Made by a program: the position numbers and the translations under genes
Assembly (NCBI GenBank): GCA_030680805.1
Contig: JAUXUK010000010.1
Location: 1-48,032, forward strand
DNA: 48,032 nucleotides
Direction: 5' to 3'
From: Sulfuritalea sp.
GTDB lineage: Bacteria; Pseudomonadota; Gammaproteobacteria; Burkholderiales; Rhodocyclaceae
Notes under the pieces: model-generated
The model's database searches: none
What the model was told of the DNA's origin: nothing
Seen by the model: only the letters and a program-made list of their open reading frames with translations
Part shown: piece after piece, positions 8,603 to 18,132 of the stretch
Layout: each line of letters starts with the position of its first letter
Position numbering within the stretch: position 1 is the stretch's first letter

Positions 8603-9181
8603 TTATTTAACGCTGGCGTAGAAGTGCAAGAGGGCGTCCAGGTCTTCCTTGGACATCGGATCGACCTTCTCTTTCATTTTTTCCGGCATCTTGCGTTTGC
8701 CCGACAGATAGTCGGCCATCTGCATCTGCATGTACGGCAGCCACTGGCTGGCCATTACCGGAGTGTCGTCCTTGCCTTCCTTGCCGTCCTCGATGTGGCA
8801 ACGGCCGCAGTTGGCTTCCTGCAGGCTGGCGCCCTTCTTGACCTTGGCCGCATCGACGACCTGCGTCGTGACGTGGAGTTTCTGCTTGGAGAAGAACTCA
8901 GCCATGGCAACGATTTCGGCGTCGCTGTAACCCTTCGCCAGGCGGCCCATGATGGAGCCGGAACGCTCGCCACTCTTGAACTTCTTCATCGCGACTTCGA
9001 TGGCTTCCTTCGACTGGCTGGCCAGGCTCGGCATGGTCGGTCCGGCGCTGCCGCCGTTGGTGCCGTGACAGCCGGCGCAGGCATACGACAGCATTGCCGC
9101 CGACGGCGGCGCCGCCTGGGTCATGGCCGATATGGTCAGAACGCCGGTAGCCAGCGCCCATCCTCTCCACTTCATCATCAT
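8603..9181 (-). CDS. fccA: Diheme cytochrome c, cytochrome subunit of sulfide dehydrogenase
   Basis: This 192-residue secreted cytochrome has a signal peptide ending near TQAAP and two CxxCH haem sites: CAGCH at 35-39 and CGRCH at 125-129. The spacing is that of a two-domain c4-like cytochrome. GGAGGA lies 6 bp before the first of three consecutive ATG codons. Because it directly precedes fccB with a 13-bp gap, it is assigned as the electron-accepting subunit. A free c4-type cytochrome is the alternative. Confidence 0.85.
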   Translation of the reverse strand: MMMKWRGWALATGVLTISAMTQAAPPSAAMLSYACAGCHGTNGGSAGPTMPSLASQSKEAIEVAMKKFKSGERSGSIMGRLAKGYSDAEIVAMAEFFSKQKLHVTTQVVDAAKVKKGASLQEANCGRCHIEDGKEGKDDTPVMASQWLPYMQMQMADYLSGKRKMPEKMKEKVDPMSKEDLDALLHFYASVK

Positions 9182-9233
9182 ATTGTCTCCTCCAGAGTTT
9201 GATGAATGTACTGCTGAAAAAACGATTGCCGCT

Positions 9234-10925
9234 TTATTGCTTTTGCACGTCGATATAGTTTTTCACGCCGGGATTGGGTTTGTCCAGCCCGAACTGATAG
9301 CCCAGCGAGACATAGTGGAAGCGGGCGTTGGTGAAATCCTCGTGAAGCGCGAAGCCGAAGTTATACACCTTATCGGCAGTAATGGCATGGTCTCCCTTGC
9401 CGCCGCCGGCCATCGATCGTTCGAAGATCACAACCCACTTGTTGCCGTCCTTCTTGCCTTCGGCCTTGAGATGGCTCTTGCCGCCGTCCATGTGACGCTC
9501 GCTGCCGACCCAGCCGTCGGCCGGGCTCTGGCCTTTTCCGCTGCGGTACTGGATCAGGTCCATGAACTTGCCGCTGGCCAGGTCGGCGTCCTTGATGTAC
9601 TTGGTCTTCTTGTCATCCTTGGCCTCCTTCATGCTGCGCATGTCGTTGTGGCAGGTGCCCCAGCAGCCGTTCAGTTCGCTGCCTTCGACCGTGCCGCCGC
9701 CATCGAACATCATGGTCAGCTTGACTTCGTTCTTCGGGTCCAGCTTCTTGTCGCCGTTCTTGGGTGGTACCCACTCGAAGCGGAAATAGATCTTGCTGCC
9801 ATCGTGGGTGGTCTGGAACGTCATCGGGATGAATCCGACTTTACCTGCGGGCGGATTCGGTTCCATCACGGTCTTGGAAACGCCCACCGGCTTTCCGGCG
9901 ACGATGGCCGCCCCGACTTCGTTGGCATCGCCTTCGTGGCACTTGGCGCAGGCGCGTTTCTTTTCGATGATGTCCGCCGCCGATGAATGGTCGGCCTTGT
10001 TCATCACCCATTCGAGGCTGGCTTGGCCCGGATAGAACACCTTGATCTGGCGCGTCGGCACCTTGCTCCAGTCCAGCGCGGTGATCGTGCTGGCGGCAGG
10101 TGCGGCGGCACCGGCCGATTCTGCTTTGGGCGTTGCCTTTGTCGGCTGAGTGGGCGCTGCAGCGACGGCCGGAGTAGTCGCTGGTGCGGTAGCAGGCGCT
10201 ACGACTGTGCCGGTCGGTGCTGCAGCCGGGGTGGCCGCGACCTCAGGCTTCGGCGCTGCCGGAGCTTCTGCTTGAGCGGGGGCCGCCGTGCTTGCGGCCG
10301 CTGCGGCGACCGGCCCCGGGCCACCTTCGAGCAGATGATGCACTGGCTTGTGTGCGATGCCCTTGTGGCAGTCGATGCAGGTTTTGCCATCCTGAACCGC
10401 GCCTTCGTGCTTGACGGCGGAGCGATCCTTCTGCTTCGTCGTGTCCATCTTTTCAAATTTGTGGCAATTGCGGCATTCCTTGGAATCCGTCTCCTTCATG
10501 TGCGCCCAGACGCGCTTGGCCATGGTCAGGCGATGCGCCTCGAATTTTTCGGGCGTGTTGATGGTGCCGAGAATTTCGCCGATGACGTCCTTGGAGGCAA
10601 AGACTTTTTGCGTCAGCTTGCGTGCGTAGTCGAAGGGATCCTTGCTGCTGGCGACGTGGCAATCCGCGCAGCCGACCGTTGTGCCGGTGCGGTTGCTGTA
10701 GTGCACGGTTTTCTTCAACTCCTCGTAAGGAGTCTGCATGGTGTGGCAGGAAAGGCAGAACTCGGTGCGGTTGGTGTATTCCATGCCGGTGTTAAGGCCG
10801 CCCCAGATAGCGATACCGCCCACAATGCCGATCACGATCATGCGCAGCATCGAGCATTTCGGCGGGTTTAGAAGGCGCTTGAAGAACCCTTCCTTGCCTT
10901 CGGCTTGCTGAGTTTCGTCTGCCAT
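9234..10925 (-). CDS. Fused NapC/NirT-type tetrahaem quinol dehydrogenase and EB_dh-like haem-binding protein
   Basis: This 563-residue protein joins two modules. The N-terminal module has one membrane anchor (about residues 29-46) and four CxxCH sites (57-61, 86-90, 151-155, 183-187), the NapC/NirT architecture that takes electrons from membrane quinols. An 80-residue Ala/Pro linker (about 203-282) follows. The C-terminal module resembles the haem-binding domain of ethylbenzene dehydrogenase/DMSO-reductase-type gamma subunits and carries CAKCH (326-330) and a CX3CH site, CWGTCH (421-426). The ATG at 10925 is preferred because it begins the NapC-like N-terminus; its ribosome binding site is weak. 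The gene lies 52 bp upstream of fccA-fccB on the same strand, so it may link periplasmic sulfide oxidation with the quinone pool. The catalytic partner, if any, is not visible. Confidence 0.8.
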   Translation of the reverse strand: MADETQQAEGKEGFFKRLLNPPKCSMLRMIVIGIVGGIAIWGGLNTGMEYTNRTEFCLSCHTMQTPYEELKKTVHYSNRTGTTVGCADCHVASSKDPFDYARKLTQKVFASKDVIGEILGTINTPEKFEAHRLTMAKRVWAHMKETDSKECRNCHKFEKMDTTKQKDRSAVKHEGAVQDGKTCIDCHKGIAHKPVHHLLEGGPGPVAAAAASTAAPAQAEAPAAPKPEVAATPAAAPTGTVVAPATAPATTPAVAAAPTQPTKATPKAESAGAAAPAASTITALDWSKVPTRQIKVFYPGQASLEWVMNKADHSSAADIIEKKRACAKCHEGDANEVGAAIVAGKPVGVSKTVMEPNPPAGKVGFIPMTFQTTHDGSKIYFRFEWVPPKNGDKKLDPKNEVKLTMMFDGGGTVEGSELNGCWGTCHNDMRSMKEAKDDKKTKYIKDADLASGKFMDLIQYRSGKGQSPADGWVGSERHMDGGKSHLKAEGKKDGNKWVVIFERSMAGGGKGDHAITADKVYNFGFALHEDFTNARFHYVSLGYQFGLDKPNPGVKNYIDVQKQ

Positions 10926-11270
10926 TGTCCAAATCCAAATTATTCGTCGGCCGGGAGCGGCCAACGTCTGATTTTGAGTCAATGGAAACGGCAAGGCGCA
11001 GAGCATCGGCCAAACACGAAACGCCGGTTCGCAACGAACTGGCGCCTGCTCCCGTCTTACCCATCTCCCCCACTGCAACGACTGAATAACGTCACTATTG
11101 CTTACAGGGTAATTATTGCAGGCCGTGCGCGCGTAAGCGAGCAAAAAAAGTGATTAGCCTATCGAGCAAGCCTTTTTCAGACTTTGCTAATGTGCAGCGT
11201 CTATTGCTCCCCCGAAATCGGGGAAACAGATCGGGGCGTTGGCGGCCATCACGGACGGACTGCCCGAAAG
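10926..11270. other. Intergenic region upstream of the multihaem gene
   Basis: These 345 bp hold no credible gene. They must contain the promoter of the minus-strand cytochrome/fcc genes, but no convincing -35/-10 pair could be seen. A small inverted repeat, CCCCGA-AA-TCGGGG, lies near 11213-11226. Confidence 0.6.
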
Positions 11271-11300
11271 AAAAACGGCGCACGGATAGTCCGTGCGCCG
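11271..11300 (-). terminator. Rho-independent terminator of aceB
   Basis: CGGCGCACGGA (11276-11286) pairs perfectly with TCCGTGCGCCG (11290-11300) around the loop TAG. On the minus strand it is followed by a T run (A run at 11271-11275). It is separated from the aceB stop by the long-form repeat. Confidence 0.9.
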
Positions 11301-11305
11301 CATTG

Positions 11306-11367
11306 TCGCCGTGTCGGACTCTGTCTGCCGGGGACTCCGCTTCGCGGGCCGGCAAGCGCCGACTTTT
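11306..11367 (+). repeat. Long-form dispersed repeat, copy B (intergenic)
   Basis: This is the 62-bp relative of 7185-7246, ending with the same AGCGCCGACTTTT core. Here GCCGGCAA (11348-11355) and TTGCCGGC (11367-11374) form an 8-bp inverted repeat around the core. It lies between the aceB stop and its terminator, antisense to aceB. Confidence 0.85.
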
Positions 11368-11389
11368 TGCCGGCGCATATCGACGATTC

Positions 11390-12988
11390 CTATTCCATCG
11401 CTTCGTACAGCGGCAGCGTGAGGAACTCCGGGTAGTTGTCGGCCAGCGACATTTCTTCAAATATCTTTGCCGCCTGGTCGTAGGTCTCGGTCTTTTCGCC
11501 TTGGGCGGTCACGGTGGCCTTCACCTTGGCGAGTTCCTCGGGAATGAAGCCGCGCACCATGTCGGCGGTGACCTTGCGGCCGTCATCGAGCTTGCCCTTG
11601 GGGCTAACCACCCACTGCCACACCTGCGAGCGGCTGATCTCCGCCGTGGCGGCGTCTTCCATCAGGTTGTGGATGGGCACGCAGCCGTTGCCGGCGAGCC
11701 AGCTGCCGAGGTAATGGATGCCGACGTTGATGTTGTTGCGCACGCCCACTTCAGTGATGGGCTGCTCGGGCTGGAAGTTGAGCCAGTCCTTGGGGCCGAA
11801 GTTTTCGTCGCGCTGCTTTTCCCACTGGTTGGGGCGTTCGCCCAGCACCTTGCGGAATTCTTCCGCCGCGATCGGCACCAGACCGGGGTGCGCCACCCAG
11901 CCGCCGTCGAAACCGTCATTGGCGTCGCGGGTCTTGTCGTGGCGGATGCCGGCCAGTGCCTTCTCGTTGGCCACCGGGTCGTTCTTGATCGGGATCAGTG
12001 CGCTCATGCCGCCCATCGCCGGGGCGCCGCGCTTGTGACAGGCCTTGACCAGCGCCAGCGCATAGCTGCGCATGAAGGGCACTTCCATGGTGATGGCGCC
12101 GCGATTGGCGAGGCAGAAATCCTTGTTGCGCTTGAATTTCTTGATGCAGGAGAAGATGTAGTCCCAGCGGCCGGCGTTGAGGCCGGCACTGTGCTCGCGC
12201 AGCTCATAGAGAATTTCTTCAAGCTCGAATGTCGCGAGGATGGTCTCGATCAGCACCGTGGCCTTGATGGTTCCCTGCGGCAGGCCGATCTCGTTTTGCG
12301 CCATGACGAAAATGTCGTTCCACAGACGGGCTTCGACGTGGCTTTCCATTTTCGGCAGATAGAAGAAGGGGCCGGCGCCGCGGGCGAGTTGCTCCTTGGC
12401 GTTGTGGAAGAGGAACAAGGCGAAATCGAAAACACCGCCGGAGACGCGCTGGCCGTCGATCAGCACATGCTTTTCGTCGAGATGCCAGCCGCGCGGCCGT
12501 ACCTGCAGCGTGGCGATCTTGTCATTGAGCTTGTATTCCTTGCCGGCTTCGTTCTTGAAGGTCAGCTCGCGGCGGATGGCCTTGTAGAGATTGATCTGGC
12601 CCTGAATCAGGTTGTCCCACTTCGGGCTGTTGGAATCCTCGAAGTCGCTCATGTAGCTGTCCGCCCCGGAGTTGTAGGCGTTGATCACCATCTTGGCTTC
12701 GACCGGACCGGTGATCTCTGTGTGGCGGCGTTCAAGGGCCTTGGGTAGGGGAGCAATCTTCCAGTCGCCTTCGCGGATGCTCTTCGTTTCGGGCAGGAAG
12801 TCGGGCATTTCGCCGGCGTCGATGCGCGCCTGGCGGGCGACGCGGGCCTTGAGCAGTTCCCGGCGGCGCGGTTCGAAGGCGCGATGCAGCTTGGCGACAA
12901 GTTCGAGCGCGTCGCGGGTCAGAATGCTGTCGTAGCCAGGCTGGAGGGGGGCGTTGATCTGAACGCCGTTAGGCAGGTTGAGGGGCAT
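11390..12988 (-). CDS. aceB: Malate synthase A
   Basis: This 532-residue enzyme condenses glyoxylate with acetyl-CoA to give malate, the second step of the glyoxylate shunt. The length and sequence are those of the A isoform: ITGPVEAKMVINAYNSGA and MSDFEDSNSPKW near residues 92-124, then the long TIM-barrel with LQVRPRGWHLDEKH. AAGGAG lies just before the ATG. A TCTTATATAAGA palindrome 38 bp upstream matches those near aceA, which argues for shared control. It lies downstream of the glycerate pathway genes but has its own upstream region of 124 bp. Confidence 0.96.
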   Translation of the reverse strand: MPLNLPNGVQINAPLQPGYDSILTRDALELVAKLHRAFEPRRRELLKARVARQARIDAGEMPDFLPETKSIREGDWKIAPLPKALERRHTEITGPVEAKMVINAYNSGADSYMSDFEDSNSPKWDNLIQGQINLYKAIRRELTFKNEAGKEYKLNDKIATLQVRPRGWHLDEKHVLIDGQRVSGGVFDFALFLFHNAKEQLARGAGPFFYLPKMESHVEARLWNDIFVMAQNEIGLPQGTIKATVLIETILATFELEEILYELREHSAGLNAGRWDYIFSCIKKFKRNKDFCLANRGAITMEVPFMRSYALALVKACHKRGAPAMGGMSALIPIKNDPVANEKALAGIRHDKTRDANDGFDGGWVAHPGLVPIAAEEFRKVLGERPNQWEKQRDENFGPKDWLNFQPEQPITEVGVRNNINVGIHYLGSWLAGNGCVPIHNLMEDAATAEISRSQVWQWVVSPKGKLDDGRKVTADMVRGFIPEELAKVKATVTAQGEKTETYDQAAKIFEEMSLADNYPEFLTLPLYEAME

Positions 12989-13025
12989 GGTTTCTCCTTG
13001 AGCGAATGTTGCGATGCAACCGACA

Positions 13026-13037
13026 TCTTATATAAGA
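13026..13037. promoter_or_regulatory. Palindromic operator upstream of aceB
   Basis: TCTTATATAAGA is a perfect 12-bp palindrome 38 bp upstream of the aceB start and is identical to the core of the two sites near aceA. Its TATA centre could overlap the aceB -10 box, which would suit a repressor. The regulator is not identified. Confidence 0.75.
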
Positions 13038-13065
13038 CACAGCGAAGCACAAGCCTTGATTACCT

Positions 13066-13098
13066 GCTATTTAGTCAAAAATCTCTTGACCAAATAGC
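13066..13098. repeat. Inverted repeat between the glycerate kinase gene and aceB
   Basis: GCTATTTAGTCAA (13066-13078) and TTGACCAAATAGC (13086-13098) are complementary except at one position, with a 7-bp loop. There is no T run on either side, so it could be an operator, a processing hairpin or a weak terminator of the upstream operon. Confidence 0.6.
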
Positions 13099-13112
13099 GA
13101 GAATTGCTCGTC

Positions 13113-14390
13113 TTAACGCGGTAGATAAATGGCCCGGAAGTCGTTGACGTTGGTGCGCGTCGGACCGGTCACGATCAGTCGATCGAGGGCGGCGAAAAAG
13201 CTGTAGCCGTCATTGCGGGCCAAAAAGTCGGCGCTGGCGAGACGGCGATTTGTCGTTTGCTCGCCGATGTCGGGGCCGAACCAGGCGCCGGCGTTGTCCT
13301 CGGTACCGTCGCTGCCGTCGGTGTCGCAGGCCAGTGCCCAGGCGCCCAGCGTTTCGGCGTCAAGCACGCCGGCCAGCGCCAGCAGGAACTCGGCGGCGCG
13401 GCCGCCACGACCGTCGCCGCGCACCGTGACCGTGGTTTCACCGCCCGAAAGGATGACGCAGGGCCGCGCCGCCGGCTCGCCGTGATGGGCGATCTGGCGC
13501 GCGATGGCGGCATGCATGTAGGCGATGTCGCGCGATTCGCCCTCGATGCTGTCGCCCAGCACCAGCGGCGTCACGCCGTGGCTGCGGGCGTAGGTCGCAG
13601 CCGCCTGCAGTGCCTGCTGGGCGGTGGCGATGACATGGGTTGCGCAATTGGCCAGGCGCGGATCGCCGGGCTTCGGGGTCTCGCAGTCGGCCGACGCCAG
13701 GCGGGCACGCACATGCGGCGGCACGTCGATCTTGTACCGGGCGAGGATGGCCAGCGCCTGTTCGCGCGTGGTCGGGTCGGCCACGGTCGGGCCGGAGGCG
13801 ATGACCGAAGCGTCATCGCCGGGGATGTCCGAGATGCCCAGCGTGACGACGCGCGCGGGCGCGCAGGCCAGCGCGAGGCGGCCACCCTTGATCGCCGAGA
13901 GGTGCTTGCGCACGCAGTTCATCTCGTGGATGTTGGCGCCGCTTTTCAGTAGCGCGCGGTTCATGGCTTGCTTGTCGGCCAGCGTGAGGCCGGGGGCGGG
14001 CAGCGCCAGCAGCGCCGAGCCACCGCCCGAGATCAGGCAGAGCACCAGATCATCGGCCGCGAGGCCCGCGACTTGCGCAAACATTTCCGCCGCTGCTTTT
14101 TCGCCGGCGGCGTCGGGCACCGGGTGCGCCGCCTCGACGACGCGTATGCGGGCGGTGGGTGCGCCGTGGCCGTAGCGGGTGACGACCATGCCGGACAGGG
14201 CTGCGCTGGCCGGCCAATGCGCCTCGACCGCCGCCGCCATCGCCGCCGCCGCCTTGCCGGCGCCGATGACCACCGTCCTGCCCCGCGGTGGCGGGGGCAG
14301 GTGCGGCGGCACGCACAACGCCGGACTCACGGCCGCCACGGCGGTGTCGAACAGGCCGCGCAGGAAGGCTTGCGGGTCGGCGACGCTCAT
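13113..14390 (-). CDS. ttuD: Glycerate 2-kinase (MOFRL family; often annotated hydroxypyruvate reductase TtuD)
   Basis: This 425-residue protein belongs to the DUF4147/MOFRL glycerate kinase class and would phosphorylate the D-glycerate made by GlxR to 2-phosphoglycerate. It shows RTVVIGAGKAAAAMA near residue 40, the LISGGGSALL loop near 120, GISDIPGDD, and the C-terminal ILSGGETTVTVRGDGRGGR of the MOFRL domain. The ATG at 14390 is chosen because sequence before it has no family similarity. It is last in the gcl-hyi-glxR-ttuD run. The tail holds a sense copy of the dispersed repeat, read as ASADF. Confidence 0.88.
   Translation of the reverse strand: MSVADPQAFLRGLFDTAVAAVSPALCVPPHLPPPPRGRTVVIGAGKAAAAMAAAVEAHWPASAALSGMVVTRYGHGAPTARIRVVEAAHPVPDAAGEKAAAEMFAQVAGLAADDLVLCLISGGGSALLALPAPGLTLADKQAMNRALLKSGANIHEMNCVRKHLSAIKGGRLALACAPARVVTLGISDIPGDDASVIASGPTVADPTTREQALAILARYKIDVPPHVRARLASADCETPKPGDPRLANCATHVIATAQQALQAAATYARSHGVTPLVLGDSIEGESRDIAYMHAAIARQIAHHGEPAARPCVILSGGETTVTVRGDGRGGRAAEFLLALAGVLDAETLGAWALACDTDGSDGTEDNAGAWFGPDIGEQTTNRRLASADFLARNDGYSFFAALDRLIVTGPTRTNVNDFRAIYLPR
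13223..13248 (-). repeat. Short-form dispersed repeat, copy in ttuD (sense)
   Basis: On the minus strand it reads TCGCCGTCTCGCC then AGCGCCGACTTTT. Its left part matches the first 11 bases of the long-form repeat at all but one position, as if the 36-bp middle of the long form were missing. Confidence 0.75.
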
Positions 14391-14439
14391 GGCCTCGCGC
14401 AAAGAACCGGGAAGCCGTGCAGCGGCTGAACCAGCGTCA

Positions 14440-14460
14440 CCCCTTTCCTCGGGAAAGGGG
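14440..14460. repeat. Perfect hairpin between glxR and ttuD
   Basis: CCCCTTTCC (14440-14448) pairs with GGAAAGGGG (14452-14460) around TCG. It lies in the 85-bp gap inside the glyoxylate operon with no T run, so mRNA processing or stability is more likely than termination. Confidence 0.6.
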
Positions 14461-14475
14461 GCGGGGGAATGGTCC

Positions 14476-15369
14476 TCACTTGGCGACTTCGTGGTTGGCC
14501 ATGAATTCCAGGGCGCGCACCATCGCCGAGTGGTCCCAGGCCTTGCCGCCATGGGCTGCGCAGGAATTGAACAGTTCCTGCGCGGTGGCGGTGTTGGGCA
14601 GGGAAATGCCCATGGCGCGGGCGCCGGACAGGGCGAGGTTCAAATCCTTCTGGTGAAGCTCGATGCGAAAGCCGGGGTTGAAAGTGCGCTTGACCATGCG
14701 CTCGCCATGCACTTCGAGAATGCGCGAATTGGCGAAACCGCCCATCAGCGCCTGGCGCACCCTGGCCGGATCGGCGCCGGCCTTGGAGGCGAACAGCAAC
14801 GCTTCGCCGACGGCCTCGATGTTGAGGGCGACGATGATCTGGTTGCAGACCTTGCAGGTCTGGCCGTCGCCGTTGCCGCCGACCAGGGTGATGTTCTTGC
14901 CCATCAGTTCGAACAGCGGCTTGACCTTTTCGAAGGCGGCCTCGGGCCCGCCGCACATGATGGTCAGCGCGGCATTCTTCGCGCCGACTTCGCCACCGGA
15001 AACCGGCGCGTCGATGTAGTCGCACTTGAATTCGTTGATGCGCGCGGCGAAAACCTTGGTCTCGATGGGCGAGATCGAACTCATGTCGACGACGATCTTG
15101 CCCGCGCCCTTATCAGCACCGAGCCCTTCGGCCACGCCGTTCTTGCCGAACAGCACCTTCTCCACGTCCGGCGTGTCCGGCACCATGATGAAAATGACAT
15201 CGGCGTTCTGCGCGACTTCGGCCGGCGAGGTGCAGCTCTTGCCGCCGGCGTCGAGCAGTTCCTGCGCCACGCCCGAGCGGCTGTAGAGATGGGCGGTGTG
15301 GCCGCCGGCGATGAGGTGGCCGGCCATGGGCTTGCCCATGATGCCCAGTCCGATGAATCCGATGTTCAT
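14476..15369 (-). CDS. glxR: 2-hydroxy-3-oxopropionate (tartronate semialdehyde) reductase
   Basis: This 297-residue beta-hydroxyacid dehydrogenase reduces tartronate semialdehyde to D-glycerate with NAD(P)H. The N-terminal Rossmann motif is GFIGLGIMGKPMA. The substrate-binding signature follows at DAPVSGGEVGA (near residue 118), and the catalytic Lys region reads GDGQTCKVCNQ (near residue 170). It lies between hyi and the glycerate kinase gene, exactly its place in the glyoxylate-to-glycerate route. Confidence 0.95.
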   Translation of the reverse strand: MNIGFIGLGIMGKPMAGHLIAGGHTAHLYSRSGVAQELLDAGGKSCTSPAEVAQNADVIFIMVPDTPDVEKVLFGKNGVAEGLGADKGAGKIVVDMSSISPIETKVFAARINEFKCDYIDAPVSGGEVGAKNAALTIMCGGPEAAFEKVKPLFELMGKNITLVGGNGDGQTCKVCNQIIVALNIEAVGEALLFASKAGADPARVRQALMGGFANSRILEVHGERMVKRTFNPGFRIELHQKDLNLALSGARAMGISLPNTATAQELFNSCAAHGGKAWDHSAMVRALEFMANHEVAK

Positions 15370-15397
15370 GTCGTTTCTCCTTGTTGTACGTGCTTGC

Positions 15398-16192
15398 TCA
15401 GCGCTTCAGGTAGGGCGCCGCCCAGACCAGCCCGGCTTCGGTGGCGGCGGCGGGCTTGTACTCGCAGCCGATCCAGCCTTGGTAGCCGATCCTGTCGAGG
15501 AAGGCGAAGAGGAATGGATAGTTGATCTCGCCGGAGCCCGGCTCATTGCGGCCCGGGTTGTCGGCAAGCTGCAGGTGGGCGATCTGCGCCAGGTTCTTCT
15601 CGATGGTCTTCGCCAGCTCGCCCTCCATGCGCTGCATGTGGTAGATGTCGTACTGGACAAAAAGGTTGTCCGAACCGCTTGTTGTCCCCACCTCGGCGAT
15701 GATGTCGAGCGCCTGCTGCGTATGGCTCAGGAAGAATCCCGGGATGTCGAAAGTATTGATCGGCTCGATCAGCAGCCGGATGCCGGCAGCCTCGAGTTTT
15801 GGCGCGGCGAACTTGAGGTTCTCCACCAGGGTGCGACGCGCGTCAGCATCGGACACGTGCGCAGGTTTGATGCCGGCGAGGCAGTTCAGCTGCGCGACAT
15901 TCAGCGCCGTAGCGTAGGCGACGGCCTGGTCGACACCGGCGCGAAATTCCTCGATGCGCTCGGGATGGCAGGCGATGCCGCGCTCGCCGCCGCCCCAGTT
16001 GCCGGCCGGCAGGTTGTGCAGCACCAGTTGCAGTCCGTTCCTGGTCAGCAGTTCCTTCAACTGCTCGGCGGGATAGTCGTAGGGGAAGAGGAATTCCACG
16101 GCCTTGAAGCCGGCTTGCGCCGCCCGCTCGAAGCGCTCGAGGAAGGGCGCTTCGTTGAACAGCATGGTCAGGTTGGCGGCAAGTCGCGGCAT
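15398..16192 (-). CDS. hyi: Hydroxypyruvate isomerase
   Basis: This 264-residue TIM-barrel of the xylose isomerase-like family interconverts hydroxypyruvate and tartronate semialdehyde. It begins MPRLAANLTMLFNE, continues with FLFPYDYPAEQL, and has the metal-ligand region IEPINTFDIPGFFL and a C-terminal GCEYKP motif. The start follows the gcl stop by 2 bp, so translation is probably coupled. The neighbours leave little doubt about the pathway. Confidence 0.94.
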   Translation of the reverse strand: MPRLAANLTMLFNEAPFLERFERAAQAGFKAVEFLFPYDYPAEQLKELLTRNGLQLVLHNLPAGNWGGGERGIACHPERIEEFRAGVDQAVAYATALNVAQLNCLAGIKPAHVSDADARRTLVENLKFAAPKLEAAGIRLLIEPINTFDIPGFFLSHTQQALDIIAEVGTTSGSDNLFVQYDIYHMQRMEGELAKTIEKNLAQIAHLQLADNPGRNEPGSGEINYPFLFAFLDRIGYQGWIGCEYKPAAATEAGLVWAAPYLKR

Positions 16193-16194
16193 GG

Positions 16195-17991
<1,797 letters not shown>

Positions 17992-18132
17992 ATCTGTCTC
18001 CTCCTCCAAGTGATTGCCCGGGCCGGACAATCTATGGAGTGAAGCGTATGCCGTTTCTTTTGGTAAAAAAATGGTGCGATAATCAATTTATTATTACGAA
18101 TTGGGTAATTATCTGGAAAGCGGGAGGAGAGC
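17992..18132. promoter_or_regulatory. Divergent gcl/LysR control region
   Basis: This 141-bp gap contains a marked AT-rich island (about 18056-18115) in otherwise GC-rich DNA. It has an imperfect dyad from ATAATCAATT (18079) to AATTGGGTAATTAT (18099-18112). LysR proteins usually bind such T-N11-A dyads between divergent genes. The specific promoter boxes are not clear. Confidence 0.5.

Noticed and set aside
7309..9181. A complete Sox sulfur-oxidation cluster
   Set aside because: Only the flavocytochrome pair is present; no soxXYZABCD genes lie in the window.
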